Origin: Phyto melanocephala
Taxonomy: Eukaryota; Arthropoda; Insecta; Diptera; Rhinophoridae
Assembly (NCBI GenBank): GCA_941918925.1
Contig: OW799236.1
Span: forward strand, 86,702,213-86,766,212
DNA: 64,000 nt
Reading direction: 5' to 3'
Positions 22,241 to 34,647 of the stretch are shown piece after piece. Within the stretch, counting starts at the first letter, position 1, and each line of letters opens with the position of its first letter. A model generated the notes under the pieces. The model had not been told where the DNA came from, made no database searches, and saw nothing but the letters and a program-made list of their open reading frames with translations. The position numbers were made by a program, and so were the translations under genes.

Positions 22241-23390
22241 TTTTTATACCCTTCACAAGAGGGTATATATAAGTTTATCATTCCGTTTGTAATTTCTACA
22301 ATATTCTTTTGAGACCATATTAGGAATATATATTTTCCATCCTTATAGATAGAAGATTTGATTTAGCTAAGTCCATCTTTTACTAACCGATGCCTACGCA
22401 ATATATTTAAGATCTGGTGGCACCGAGTAATTTCAAATGAAAACCTCCTTCAACTCACAAGGCAAGAATAAATCAAAACCCAAATTAGAAGCTGCAAATA
22501 TAACTGGTTATGTTACACGCTCAGGAGCCCTATGACGAAATCTGTCACGCAGCACTAGAGTAGAATCCACCAGACTCCCGAAGACGACCTCGAAACACTT
22601 GGCAAAGGACTATTTTGAATGAAACCGGCAAATCTTTTAACGAACTCAGATACTTAAATTCAGACCGAAATAATCGGACATTCTTTACGAATAGCCTGTG
22701 TTCCTGATAGAATACGGCAAAATTTTTATTAAAAGTCCGTCTGTCCTTCCGTCCGTCCATCCGTGTATATGTTGAAATCAACTTTCTGAAGCCTCTACGT
22801 ATACCTCAGACATCTGTATGGTATTAATTTATCAGATATGCTTTCGGGAATTTTGCTATTAAAAATAAATTATGTGGGCACATTACGGGCTCACAAATGA
22901 GCATTTTTAAAGAACACGATTTTTTTTTAAACCAAAGCAAAGTCAGATTTTGCAGTTTCTATGGAACTTCTTGAAACGTTTGTGACATACATATATATAT
23001 ATATAATATTTACCTTTGTCAACCTTTTAACAACCTTTTTTGGTTTAATGGGTTAATTATCAACAAAGATATCGGAAAAAATGTTGGGAAAAAATTTTAA
23101 ATAAAAGATTAGTTTAACGATTTCCTTAATACGTTTTCGTCATAGTTGCATCATATAATTGTCATTTATGGACTTGAAAGTGTAATGTTGGAAAGCAACA
23201 ATTTCTATATAGAAAACTGAGATATAAGCAACATAAACAAACACTAGAAATTCTGTTTCTATATTCTTCTCACGATAGTGTTAAGGGGTATATATAGCTT
23301 TTATAAATGTATGTACACATGTACATGATGGCACCAACTGTGTGAAGGGTATATAAGATTCTACACAACCGAAGTTCGCTATAGTTTTTG
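22241..23390 (+). mobile_element. HINE family B copy 3 (B3), interrupted
   Basis: TTTTTATACCCTTCACAAGA and GGGTATATATAAG at the 5' end, then GTCTGTCC/GTCCGTCC repeats at 22737-22765. The 3' end is GTGAAGGGTATATAAG with a degenerate hairpin (ATTCTACACAACCGAAG). It is split by a LINE tail at 22379-22732. Confidence 0.78.
22379..22732 (+). pseudogene. LINE C-terminal fragment with TSD in B3
   Basis: The plus strand reads ICHAALEWNPPDSRRRPRN, then TWQRTILNETGKSFNELR and SLCS. This is the same C-terminal pattern as the minus-strand LINE at 14578-15860 (GRPANTWRRQ...ALCS). It is flanked by AAGTCCATCT (22369-22378) and AAGTCCGTCT (22733-22742), a likely target duplication. Extreme 5' truncation. 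Confidence 0.75.
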
Positions 23391-24467
23391 GTATATACAT
23401 TTATGTTAAAAATAAAGGTTGTTCTGTGACACATCTTATTGACATAACTTTAGAGTGTTTTACTGAATTCGGTGTAAAAGAACATTTTAAAATCTATTAT
23501 AGAATTTTCTTTAAAAAATCTACACCCAGAAAACAAAACTTCAAATTCATTGCCATGCAAATGGTTCAGTTCTTAGATTCGAACTTTCCTTTTGTGATTA
23601 TAAAACTTCTATTGTATGAATTATAATTTCTTAGAGCTGACTACATATTTATATGCTGAAACAAAATTCTGTAAATGTAACCCTAAAATTCTACTATCAC
23701 AACTAAACTATGCTATTGACAACAATTGTGGTACTCAAAACCGTTACTGTTTTCTCCGTGTATATGATTCTGCCAAATATCCAGGACTTACTGTGGAATA
23801 AAACTTCTGTTGAATAAGATTAAAAAAATATTTAATGCATTTAAAAAGCTTTGTGGTAATATATGGAGCCTTCTATGGAAAATTGTCCACTAATGTTTCA
23901 TTCTTGCATGGAGGCAAAAAGTTTAAAAAAACTGAAAAAAATATGCAGAAAATTATTAGTATAAAGGATGTTAGTAAAACATATTCATACAGAATGTTTA
24001 CTAAACAGTACTGGAAAAAAATTGCCGTACTATTTTGATTTTAGAAAAAAAATTTTGCCGTGCGGTATTTAGAAATGGCTCTGAATGTCTGGTATATCAA
24101 TTTTTTTATGTCCAGATAACTTATTTTAAAAAGAGACTCCTAATTTCGGCAACGATAAAGATTCAAACAATTATCAGTTATTACAATACCTTTTTTTTAA
24201 GCAATAGTTTAATGGATTCTTCTGAACTTCAATTTCCTTATATTAGGGAGGTAATGACTGAGTAAATATTGGAACGGGTACTTAAAGTTAATGACAAATA
24301 AAGTTAAATATTTCATCCAACTATAAATGCCGAAAATTAAACAAAAGACCTAAGAAAGCGAACCCTACGCTCGGAAAAAATACAAAAAAATATTTTATGG
24401 TCGAAGGTTTACCAACCATTTTTATCTTGTAGGGTGACACATTAAAAATGCTGTGCCTAGAAAAAGA
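23391..24467. other. No gene recognised; consecutive short frames
   Basis: Four short plus-strand frames follow each other (23426-23626, 23616-23801, 23835-24038, 24035-24265). They are rich in Lys, Phe, Ile and Tyr, as expected from AT-rich DNA, and I recognise no domain. Confidence 0.45.
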
Positions 24468-24475
24468 CTACATAG

Positions 24476-25681
24476 TAGGGTGATCGATTAGGATTTACAA
24501 CCGGTGGAAAACCCTCTTTTTTACGCTTTCAGCTGGCGGTTTTTTCCAAATGGTAATTTTTCGAATGTCGAATACAACGGTTTTTTTACTGAAGCCGGTT
24601 TTTTCATTTTTAGTTTTATGTTCATTTATCTTTGTAACCAAACGTACCATACTATCTTTATTACTCTAAAAATTTCAAAAAATTAGAAAATTTATTAAAT
24701 ACTCTTCCGTAATATTGTAAGAAATTTATTTGTTGTTTCAAAAACAAATGTACAGTAAGAAAAATAATTCGGCTAAAAATTATTTGTTTTAAATGGAGAG
24801 CAGGTATTTTATACGTTGTTGCGCTTATAATTTGTTGTGATAATCAGCTGTTCAGTTAAACTTTTTGACCAAATTATTGTACTTTGCAATACTTTTTTAT
24901 CTCATTGTCGAATTTCATAAAATTTTGCTTCTACGATATCTAGCGACCTGTACTAAAGACTTCCCATAGCTTTACTAATACCTCTGATAACACATGACTT
25001 GTATACTAAAATAGTTTGGCACACAAATAGTCATTATAACTACTTGCCTATAAAGTTAGTGGGAATAAAAAATAACTTTGACTACCGTGAGCAGTGAAGT
25101 GGCTGTACCGGAACAAATACCGATTACTTTTAACAAATTAATTTAGTTCTTAAAAAATGTAGTGGCAACAATGTAAATTTCTACATTTAATTTTCAGAGC
25201 GAAATAAATTTTTTGATGATTTATTTACTGTTTTGTGTCACTAATATTAGAAAATTTAATATTTAAAAAAATTAAAAAGGTTGAATTAGAAAAAATATAA
25301 ATCACAATTTAGTTGCCATATTTTGTTTCATGAGAAACAATGGAATTTTTAAGTTTATAATTAAGGCATAAACTTAACTTTTCTGTCACTTTTAGGTAAA
25401 AAGTGTCTGTCCTTTAACATCTTTATTTTAAATAACGGCATTTTATAATAATGCCATTGAATTTTTGTCAACCTAAAATGTAATTAAACCATAAAAGAAA
25501 CCAGTTTATACCTTTATATGTATCTCTGTCATGGGCATAAGAAAGAATTATATTTTATGTGTTCGACCGGTTAACCGGTTTTTTCTAAATTTTTAAAAGT
25601 GCAACCGGTTTTTTTAAATTCAAAATTTCAAGCTATTTGAAAACCGGTTTCTTAAACTTTATCGAATAATCGATCACCCTA
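24476..25681. mobile_element. hAT-like MITE, copy 1, 8-bp TSD
   Basis: The ends are TAGGGTGATCGATTA and its complement, flanked by a perfect 8-bp duplication CTACATAG (24468-24475, 25682-25689). Subterminal AACCGGTT-type motifs occur near both ends. No transposase frame. A related copy in reverse orientation is at 33348-34368. The 8-bp TSD and repeated subterminal motifs are typical of hAT elements. Confidence 0.88.
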
Positions 25682-25689
25682 CTACATAG

Positions 25690-28600
25690 TCTTTCTGTCA
25701 ATTAAACAAAGTGATCCGATTAATTCTCTATGAAACTTTTAATTAATTCTCTATGGAACTTTTGGTTCCATAGAGTTCCGTTCAATGTTTTTTTCTTCAG
25801 GTTATTTGTATAACAAATTTTCTTTCGTTAATTTCTACTTTTATGGTACGTTCATGGTGTAATAAGTGCACTTATTACACCATGATTATGTGATTTTGTT
25901 TCAGTTGAGGTGGGTTCAAGTAAAGTTGTAATAATCACAAACTGCTTATGCGTCGGACGAAATCCTACTTTTACAAACGCCAAGTTAAAATAATGGTCAT
26001 TAGTATAGTAAGCTAAAATAAACTATTCTAGTCAAAAGAACAAGACATTTATTTATCAAGTAATTGCAGTTCGGAGAGAATTTTTTTGTTTATATATTTG
26101 ATATATGAAGTTTGTTATTTGAAATAAACTAGAAAATAGAGAAACTTGTTTTTTATATATGCACTTTGACAGCTGAAAGTTAAAATAAGTGTTGAAAAAA
26201 AAATAATCTGATGATGAATCAAGAGTAGCTGATGAATAAATATGCTTTGTCAAAATAATAAAAAATTATTTATAAAAATATTTAAATTTTATTTTTTTAA
26301 TAATGAGTACAATAAATTAATAAATGGAATATAATTAATAAATATCCTCTTCAATTTATACACATTATTTTAATATTTACATCCGTATTTTTAATTGAAT
26401 AAATTCTTAAAAATAAAGTGTTGCCCTACTATTGTTAAAAAGAGAACGATTGAACGAACGAGTTAATTTTTGCAAATTGAACGAAAAAGAGCGATCACTG
26501 AAGCGAACAATTTGGAGCAGCTCTATTTAAGATCTTTTTCATACATTTCAGTGTCAGCAGCTTTGATCCGATAATGCGATCCTATGGATCTGAAGGAGGC
26601 CTAGGTATGACTACTGATAATTCAAAATAAGCCAACGCTGAAGAGAAGTCAAAATAATTTAAGGAAAAAAAAAAACATTCCCTATAGATTATGATGTCAA
26701 ATCCACACTAATTAAGAAGTGCCTTAAAATTATTAAACGTCCCAGTATGTACAACAAGGTTACCCTAAATTGAGTTCCGGATCATAAGTTATATGCATAC
26801 AATTTCGCTAGTTGTGGAGATGGTAACGGACTTACCACCCTTTGGGAATTTAGGAATTTTTGATGTGCTATGCCTACGAATCTCATATGAACGTATTTTG
26901 ATTTAAAATAGGAGAGATTATCATAGGAGCCCTTCTATACCAAAAATTATTTTATCAAAATTTTTTAAACACATACTTTTGTCAAATAATGCTAGATTAT
27001 TATCATTTTTTGTCACAAAACATAAGACTTTAAACATTTTATCACAAAATTTCTTTCATTTAAAACAGAATTCAATGAAACATAAAACTTATGCTCGCAT
27101 TTGAAATAATTCAATTATGCATTTCATGCATTTGCACTTGCACATAAATAAAGATTTGTTCCCTTCCAATTGGCCATAGCTCTGCAACGAGAATTTCTAA
27201 CATAATAAACCATTTCAAAAGAACTGTATTTTGTTATTCTAACATTTGCAATTGTAAGGACAAATGCACAAAAACAACAAATTTGTTTAAACACCACACG
27301 TACACACCCCTTTTTCTTTTACTCCTCAAGCTCATGCGAGCAACAGAAAGTCAGCCAGACATGTACGGACACTTGAATTATAAAATTGATTGATTTCGCA
27401 AAAATGTTTAAGATAAAACAGAAGGTCTATTAATAAACTAACACAATAAAAGTGAAGTAACAAAAACACACCATGTCCGTTTATCAACAAAAAAAAAATT
27501 ATCAAGTTGAAAAAAAGGATTCAATTATGAAAACTCAAAGACGAGAAAAAAATTTCGAATGTTTTGTTTGAAATGGTAGAAAGAGTTTGAACGGAAATGT
27601 GGTAGTGTGTTTGGTGAGTTTCCGTTATACTGAAAGGAAGTGGTTGAGGTATAAAAACAATTTGAAATATGTGTGTGTGTATGCATGTATGTTTTCATTA
27701 AATAAATAAATATTATTTTTAATTTCATATTTTGTTATAAAAAAAATTTTAAAAAAATATACAGATGACCATTTGTGTTTTATTTTGTTCTGTTTTTAAT
27801 AATTTCAAATTTTTAGTGTTAAAAAATAAATTTGATTGATGATAATGCTGTACAAAAAAAAAGGGGGAATGATTATGATGAAGGATAAACAAAAAAAGGT
27901 TTTTCACATACACTTGACCATTTTTATTTCTTTCTTTTAAATGATAAATTATGATGGATATGAACGGAAGCCATCATGCGAACTTATTTCAGTTGTATTA
28001 ACATTTTAATTTTTTTTTACAACTTGGCAGCCGCTTTTTTAAATTAAATATTTCAATTATTAAATTGATTGCTAGTTTGCTTATGTAAAAGGCTGGAATG
28101 TAAAAAAAAGAAATTAAATTTTGAAATAAAAGACCTCTGTCCTTTACTTAAAAAAACTTTATAACGCAATTTATATCAACAGCACTGAAATTGCTAGGGT
28201 TCAACTTAGAGATCTTGTTGCTACCCTGCAGATAACGCAACTGTCCATACACCCATGTAGAGTATACTCTGTAATGGACTAGGACTAATCCAAATATCAC
28301 CTGTCGATTTAACATAACGATGTGGTAGGGCTGGACCATATAACCCATAGGAGTAGTCTCAAAACTACTTTTTGTCACTACTCGATGAATCATCTACACG
28401 ACCATTATACACGTCTTGACAAAAATATATGTAATCGTTAAAACACGAACGCTTGTCCATTAACTACAATCTCTTGTTTAAAAGTTTAAAAATTATATGG
28501 TCTATAACTGCATTACATAAGACCATGTTGGTTGTAGTCCATTTAGTTAAAATGGACCAAGTAGCCCAATATTATCTGCAGGGTATATAATATTGTATTA

Positions 28601-28789
28601 TTGTTATTATTTTTGAACCTTTCAAAGTGAAATTTACAATAAGTAATCGAATCCTGATACTAATTTATTTATTTGTGTTAATTCAACCGATGTAATAATT
28701 GAAATTAGTATTCAAATCTTGGTGAATAATAAAAAGCAATTTGATCCGGAAGGCTGTCTTACTAGACACAGAGTATCGGTTTTTTGTAA
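25690..28789. other. No gene recognised; hairpins and AT-rich DNA
   Basis: It holds a hairpin at 25750-25782 (CTCTATGGAAC, short loop, complement) and the palindrome at 25852-25885. The rest shows no ORF with family features; the minus-strand frames at 26056-26253, 27525-27728 and 28148-28393 are unassigned. Confidence 0.5.
25852..25885. repeat. 34-bp perfect palindrome
   Basis: TCATGGTGTAATAAGTG is followed directly by its exact reverse complement with no spacer. It is not inside a recognised element. Confidence 0.93.
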
Positions 28790-29290
28790 CCTTTGGCGCC
28801 CTTCAAAGAGAAGCTAACCGCGGGAAAGAGATCATTTATCTTCCAACTTAAGTGTTCCTTAATTTCTTTCCCTACGGATCCTTATGGATATTCTCATTTC
28901 GAATATATCATTTTCGATTATCTTCTTTTCAATTTCCGTATGTTAGATGCTTAAGCAGTACCCCATACCTGAATGCCATACCTTCATATCGGTTTAATTA
29001 TGGATTTGTGCACCTTGTACTCCAAGTCTAAGGCAGAATTTTTTCCATAAGCTAATTTAATTGGCCAGTTTTGAACTTGATGGTCGTTATCTTTGCTTCG
29101 AAGTGACGAGACCACGTTAGACACCGATCTCAATGAATTTGAGCTGGAATAGTGAAATGCACTCTTTTTATCAGAACAAAATCTTGTTTACTAAACCCCA
29201 AGGTTACGAGAAGACAATTTTACGGATTTACCTTCATTTCCCACATCCTTAACCTGTCCACCAGCTGGTAGATATTTTTATTGTACAAGA
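28790..29290 (-). pseudogene. LINE (Jockey-like) RT C-terminal relic
   Basis: The minus strand reads DRLRMWEMKVN, then VHKSIIKPI*RYGIQVWGTA, the thumb-region pattern of Jockey-group reverse transcriptases, followed by worn sequence. Stops and shifts throughout. Confidence 0.65.
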
Positions 29291-29609
29291 TATTTAACCC
29301 GTTGTGGTTAGAAAATATTGAAGAAAGGAATCCAATTAGTTACCGAATTCAATTAATTGAAATTTCGGGAGTTAAATAGATGATATTTACACCCAATGCG
29401 TAACCACCGATTCAACGAGTGGCGATGAAATCGTAGCTGGTTTCAAAAATGCATTCCACTCGGCTAGTGTCTGTAAAATATAATTTTTCAAATTATTCTT
29501 TTATTTATCAAAAATATAAATTTTTAGCTGTAATAATGGTAAAATAAACTCGAGCCTGAATATAATTTAAATATTAGTTCAAACAGATAAGTTCGATAAT
29601 AGATGCACA

Positions 29610-29887
29610 ACAACTACTTTTGTAGTACTTTTAGATCATTCTAAAGCCCTCGATTCAGTTGATCATAACCTTCTGTGTTAGAAGCTGAAAATATGTTTAT
29701 GTTCTCTTCTACCGCTACGCAGTTGATATCAACATACCTTTGAAAAAGGTGTCATTATGTGCAAAATGCTAATGAAAAGTCTAATTTACTACCAGCTGTA
29801 AGAGGGGTGCCACAAGGGTCTATTGTTGGGCCACTACTATTCTCGTTATATGCCAATGATCTTCCCAACCAACTTAATTTCTGTAAA
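29610..29887 (+). pseudogene. LINE RT fragment (motifs A and B)
   Basis: VVLLDHSKALDSVDHNLL (motif A, Asp kept) is followed after a stop and shift by LLPAVRGVPQGSIVGPLLF and SLYANDLPNQLNF (motif B and after). The reading ends where the reverse HINE B4 begins at 29888, and the YADD box that should follow is not found beyond it. Confidence 0.82.
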
Positions 29888-30000
29888 AACAAGTAAAAGT
29901 TCTATATTTGGACGTGCCGAATCTGATAATACCCTTCACCATCATGTACATAGGTATAATCCTGCATCGTAGCTTAACCTATATTTCATGTTATACGCCA

Positions 30001-32644
30001 TTTTTATACCCGCCACCAAAAAAATGGTGGGGGTATATTTATTTTGTCATTCCGTTTGTAACACATCGAAATATCCATTTTAGACCCCATAAAGTATATA
30101 TATTCTGAATCAGGGTTTGATTTGATGACGATCTAGCTATGTCCGTCCGTCTGTCCGTCTGTTGAAAGGACGATAGAGGTCGCACCGCAAACGCTAGGGG
30201 GCTCAAATTTTACCAGAATCTTTCTTATAGACAAGGTTTGTTTGGTTTCGAAAATGGGCTAAATCGGAATATTAGGAAGAGAGTTTTAGCTCGAAAAGCA
30301 AGAGTAGGTCGAAAAAACCGTGTCCTTCGAACATCGAATAAAATGGAATTGTGTCCAAACGCATTAACGTAGACTCATGAAACTTCAAATATATATTTCC
30401 TGAGTAAAAGCAATATTTCTCCCCGAAAATTGTCTAAATCTATGTATTAGGAGAGGAGTTATCGATCAAAATGTACGAAAATTTATACCGCACAGTGTAT
30501 TTTTCGGTATATTTAAAAACAAAAACGTCATAAAAGCAACAAAATTTGATGTACGACTCTGAAATTTTGCACACTTTGCTTTTTGGTGAGACGCTTTTTT
30601 GAAACGGAAAATCAATGTGTCACGCCCACTTTTACGCTCACCTCCCATATAACGTTTTACCTAAAATTCATATAATTTCTCTATTAATATAGATTTTGGA
30701 ATAATAAAGGGCTATATTGAAACACCTAAGTTGTACTCATTCGCAAAAATAACTTTGACACGCCTACTATAACGCCCACTTGTTACGTTATCTACCGTTA
30801 ATGAAATTTAAAAGCTCATAAAATCGCCAAAATTATAGGTATGATAACAAAATTTGCTACGTATATCCCCCGAGGCATTGTCATTACTGTGCCAGAAAAT
30901 TAAGGTGCCACGACTACTTTTACGCCCACCTCCCATATAACGTTTTACCTAAAATTCATATAATTTCTCTATTAATAGAGATTTTGGAATAGTAATGGAC
31001 TATATTGAAACATCTAAGTTGTACTCATTCGCAAAAATAACTTTGACACGCCTACTATAACGCCCACGCATTCTACCGTTAATATAATTTAAAAGCTCAT
31101 AAAACCGCCAAAATAAGAGGTATGATGATAAAATTTGCTGCGTATATCCCCCTACGCAATATCATTACTGTGCCAGAAAATAAAGGTGCCACGCGCACTT
31201 TTACGCCCACCTCCCATATAACGTTTTAACTAAAATTCATATAATTTCTCTATTAATAAAGATTTTGAAATAATAAAGGGCTATATTGAAACACCTAAGT
31301 TGTACGCATTCGCAAAAATAACTTTGACACGCCTACTATAACGCCCAGTTTTCACGTTATTTACCGTTAATGAAATTTAAAAGCTCATAAAACCGCCAAA
31401 ATTAAAGGTATGAGGTAGAATTTGCTACGTATATCCCCCTAGACAGTGTCATTACTGTGCCAGAAAATAAAGGTGCCACGCCCACTTTTACGCCCACCTC
31501 CCATATAACGTTTTAACTAAAATTCATATAATTTCTCTATTAATAAAGATTTTGAAATAATAAAGGGCTATATTGAAACACCTAAGTTGTACGCATTCGC
31601 AAAAATAACTTTGACACGCCTACTATAACGCCCAGTTTTCACGTTATTTACCGTTAATATAATTTAAAAGCTCATAAAACCGCCAAAATTAGAGATATGA
31701 TGATCAAATTTGCTACATATATCCTTCTAATCAATGTAATTGTTGTGCCAAAAAGTTTAGGTGACAAGCCCACTTTAACGCCTACCTCCCATACAACGGC
31801 TTACCTTAAATTCATGTAATTTCTCTATTGACCAAGTTTTTGGGAAAATAAAGGACTATATTGAAATATCTAAGTTGTATTTATCAGCAGAATCTTTATT
31901 GACACGCCTACTTTAAGGCCCACTTTCATTGAAAGACTACATTTACAAAAGCATTTTATTAGCATATCGAAGTTATAAGGGGTGGTTAAATTTGAAGGAC
32001 CGATGTTGAATTTAAATAAAACACAAATTATTTAGGATATTATTATTATTTCTTTTTGTAATTATATATTTCAATGACAATGTTGATGCTCAATTGTTGG
32101 GCATTATGATGAGTCGAGGTTGACTGCTCTTTTACCACACTATCGCAAAAACCAGCAGTGGTTCCCATTCAACGCACTAAGAAGGCATTAACAGATTTTC
32201 TAACATTTTATACAGACCTGTTATACAGAAATTTAAATAACTGTTACAATTTTCCCGATTGTGGACGAATTTGAACGACTATGTTGATCAAAAGAATTAC
32301 GAAGTGCACAAAATGCATTTGAGTGCCCATTTTTATAAACAACCTGAATAACTTTAAAGCGTTGCTCGTTTGCGTATCTTTCCACGGATCAAATTGAGTA
32401 AGTTTGAGATTGAGAAATGTCAAGTGAAATGCAGAAAACAAATTTAAAGACTAGGTGTAGTTTACCTTCAACATGGGCCCTTAAAATTTAACCACCCTCT
32501 ACAAAGAAAGTGATACATATTTTATTATAAAGAGATTATTCCATAGCGATTAACAAAATAATAAATATTGTGCTTTAAATGTACACAAAATTGGTGGTGG
32601 GTATAAAAGATTCGGCACAGCCGAATATAGTGCTCTTAGTTGTT
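30001..32644 (+). mobile_element. HINE family A copy 2 (A2), full length, inside B4
   Basis: Same start (TTTTTATACCCGCCACC) and end (ATTCGGCACAGCCGAAT, then CTTAGTTGTT) as A1. It has five ~288-bp tandem units (near 30616, 30903, 31185, 31472 and 31761) against four in A1, and carries the same mariner-derived insert. Confidence 0.87.
31978..32499 (-). mobile_element. Mariner-derived insert in A2
   Basis: Ends AGGGGTGGTTAAATTTGAAG and the inverted counterpart ending ...ACCACCCTC, flanked by TA. Orthologous in position to 3950-4535 in A1 but with a different internal deletion around 32060. Confidence 0.75.
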
Positions 32645-33347
32645 TCTTATTATTTCCGACGCCATCCTCGATTTTGAAGTTTTACGTAGTTAACTGTATT
32701 CTACTAGTCAAGGCCTTTTATTTGATACCCATATTGATGGGGTTAAAAAAATTTCTTCCGCCATTTTGTTTTAGACGCCATCTTGGACTTTACATTTATT
32801 AATAATTTACTGTATTCTACTGGTCAAGAAGTTACATTTTAAAATACCAGATTAGACCCATATACAAATTTATTGTCCGCCATTTTGTAGTGGCGGCCAA
32901 CAAAAATTTTGACTCTCTCGGTTGTCTAGAATCTGCATAAAATTGATTTAAGTGTGTAAATTTTTGGAATATATATTTTTAAAAAAATTTTTGCCTATAA
33001 CTTTACCGATTGGAGCACACTTTATCCATAAATTTTCACGAATATCTCTAGAGGCATATTATATATACAAATTATTCTATGGCTGAAAAATTTTAATTTT
33101 GGTGCTAAAAATATGGGAAAAAACAGAGGCAGTCGTGTTTATTTGCTCATATCTCAGAAAGTTATGGGGTGATTGTGCTGAATTTCAATAGCTTCTAAAA
33201 GTTGACTTCAACCACCATACGGACAGACGGACATGTCTTAATCGACTCCTCTATTCATAGGCTTTTATAAATATATACTTTATGGGGTCAGAAATGAAAA
33301 TTGTAGAAATAACAAACGGAATGACAAAGCTACATATGTGTATATAC

Positions 33348-34368
33348 TAGGGTGGTTGATTATTCGACTTTTTTAAGAAACCGGTTTTCAAATAGTTTGA
33401 AATTTAAAATTTAAAAAAAAAACTGTTACTATTTTGAAAACTGAGAAAAAACCGGTTAACCGGTTCGAATATATAAAATATAATATTTGAAGAAAAAATT
33501 AAAAAATATTGTAAAAAAAGGTTTTAATTAAATTTATATATAAATATGAAATTTTTAAGGTTTATATACGTTTGGCTGCACAATAACGCACTAACTGACA
33601 TGAATGCAGTTGACTAATTTGGTTTTAATTAGTTGAACTTAAGGACAAAAGGTACTTTTTACAAGTAAAAATAAATAAATACAATAAATTAATACATAAA
33701 TAAATAAGACTTTTAAAAGGCTGTTATAAATTTGTATCTCCTTCTGTACATTTTTTAAATATTAAATAGATCTTTTAAACTTATATGCACGAACGTATTT
33801 TGTTTGAAATGATTTGTGTAATTTTAAATACATTTTAAAGGCTAGGGAGAAAATCTTTGAAATTTCATTTTAAAAATTCTTTTTCATACCCATGACAGAC
33901 ATACAAATATGGGCATAAACTAGTTTGTTCGATGGTTTAATTAAAATTTAAGATGACAGACACTCAATGCCATTATTTAAAATTAGGATCTGGAAGGGGA
34001 GATTATTGGTTTTTCTTTATTGTAACTACACTTTTTATCTAAAATTGATCGATCAGCTAAGTTTATGCTTCAATTACTTTTAACTTTTAACGTTTGGTTT
34101 ATATCCTTTAAAAAAATAATATTTAAGCTCAATTATTTTTCTTATTTTGCATTTGTTTTTTAAACAACAAATAATGGTTTAATATGGTACGATTGGTTAC
34201 AAAGATACATATATAAAAATAAACTTAAAAAAATAAAAAAACCGGCTTTTTCGGATAAAAAAACTGGGTTATTCGATATTCGAAAAATCAAAATTTAGAA
34301 AAAACCGCCAGCTGAAAGAGGAAAAAACCGGGTTTTCCACCGGTTGTTAAACCGAGTCGACCACCCTA
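33348..34368. mobile_element. hAT-like MITE, copy 2, inside B4
   Basis: Ends TAGGGTGGTTGATTATTCGA and TAGGGTGGTCGACTCGGTTT (reverse strand), flanked by GTATATAC (33340-33347) and ATATATAC (34369-34376), an 8-bp duplication with one change. Internal order is inverted relative to 24476-25681. ACCGGTT motifs near both ends. Non-coding. Confidence 0.86.
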
Positions 34369-34559
34369 ATATATACCTTTGTGCACCTCAGGTGAAGGGT
34401 ATAATTATAATTTAAATTTAGAAATAAATCAATTAGTCATTTAATTAAAAAATTTAAAGCAATAATTTTTTCTGTGTAATTGATCTTAAATAAATTATTT
34501 TTTATTTGTTTTAAGAAATTATTCTTCAGTGGTTACAGTTATTTACTAAATAACAAATA

Positions 34560-34647
34560 AATTGTATGGTATAAAAGTATGTACAACTTAAAGTTAGTGG
34601 TGGGTAAAAAAAATTCGGCACAGCCGAATAAAGAGAGCTTAATTGTT
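34560..34647 (+). mobile_element. HINE family A 3' end fragment
   Basis: AGTGGTGGGTAAAAAAA, then hairpin ATTCGGCACAGCCGAAT and AGAGAGCTTAATTGTT. The hairpin is intact although the rest of the element is lost. Confidence 0.75.

Larger units (their letters stand above)
29888..34404 (-). mobile_element. HINE family B copy 4 (B4), interrupted twice
   Basis: In reverse: AACAAGTAAAAGTTCTATA and a worn hairpin at the left (its 3' end), TACCCTTCACCATCATG, then after HINE A2 the body from 32645 (repeats of CGCCATTTTG, GTCTAGAA), CGGACAGACGGACATG, ATCGACTCCTCTATTCATAG and the ACTTTATGGGGTC block. After the hAT-like MITE, the 5' end GGTGAAGGGTATAA closes at 34404. Confidence 0.78.

Noticed and set aside
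24504..24686. 60-codon frame in the hAT-like MITE as a transposase
   Set aside because: It lies in the subterminal repeat zone, is Phe-rich and shares nothing with hAT transposases.
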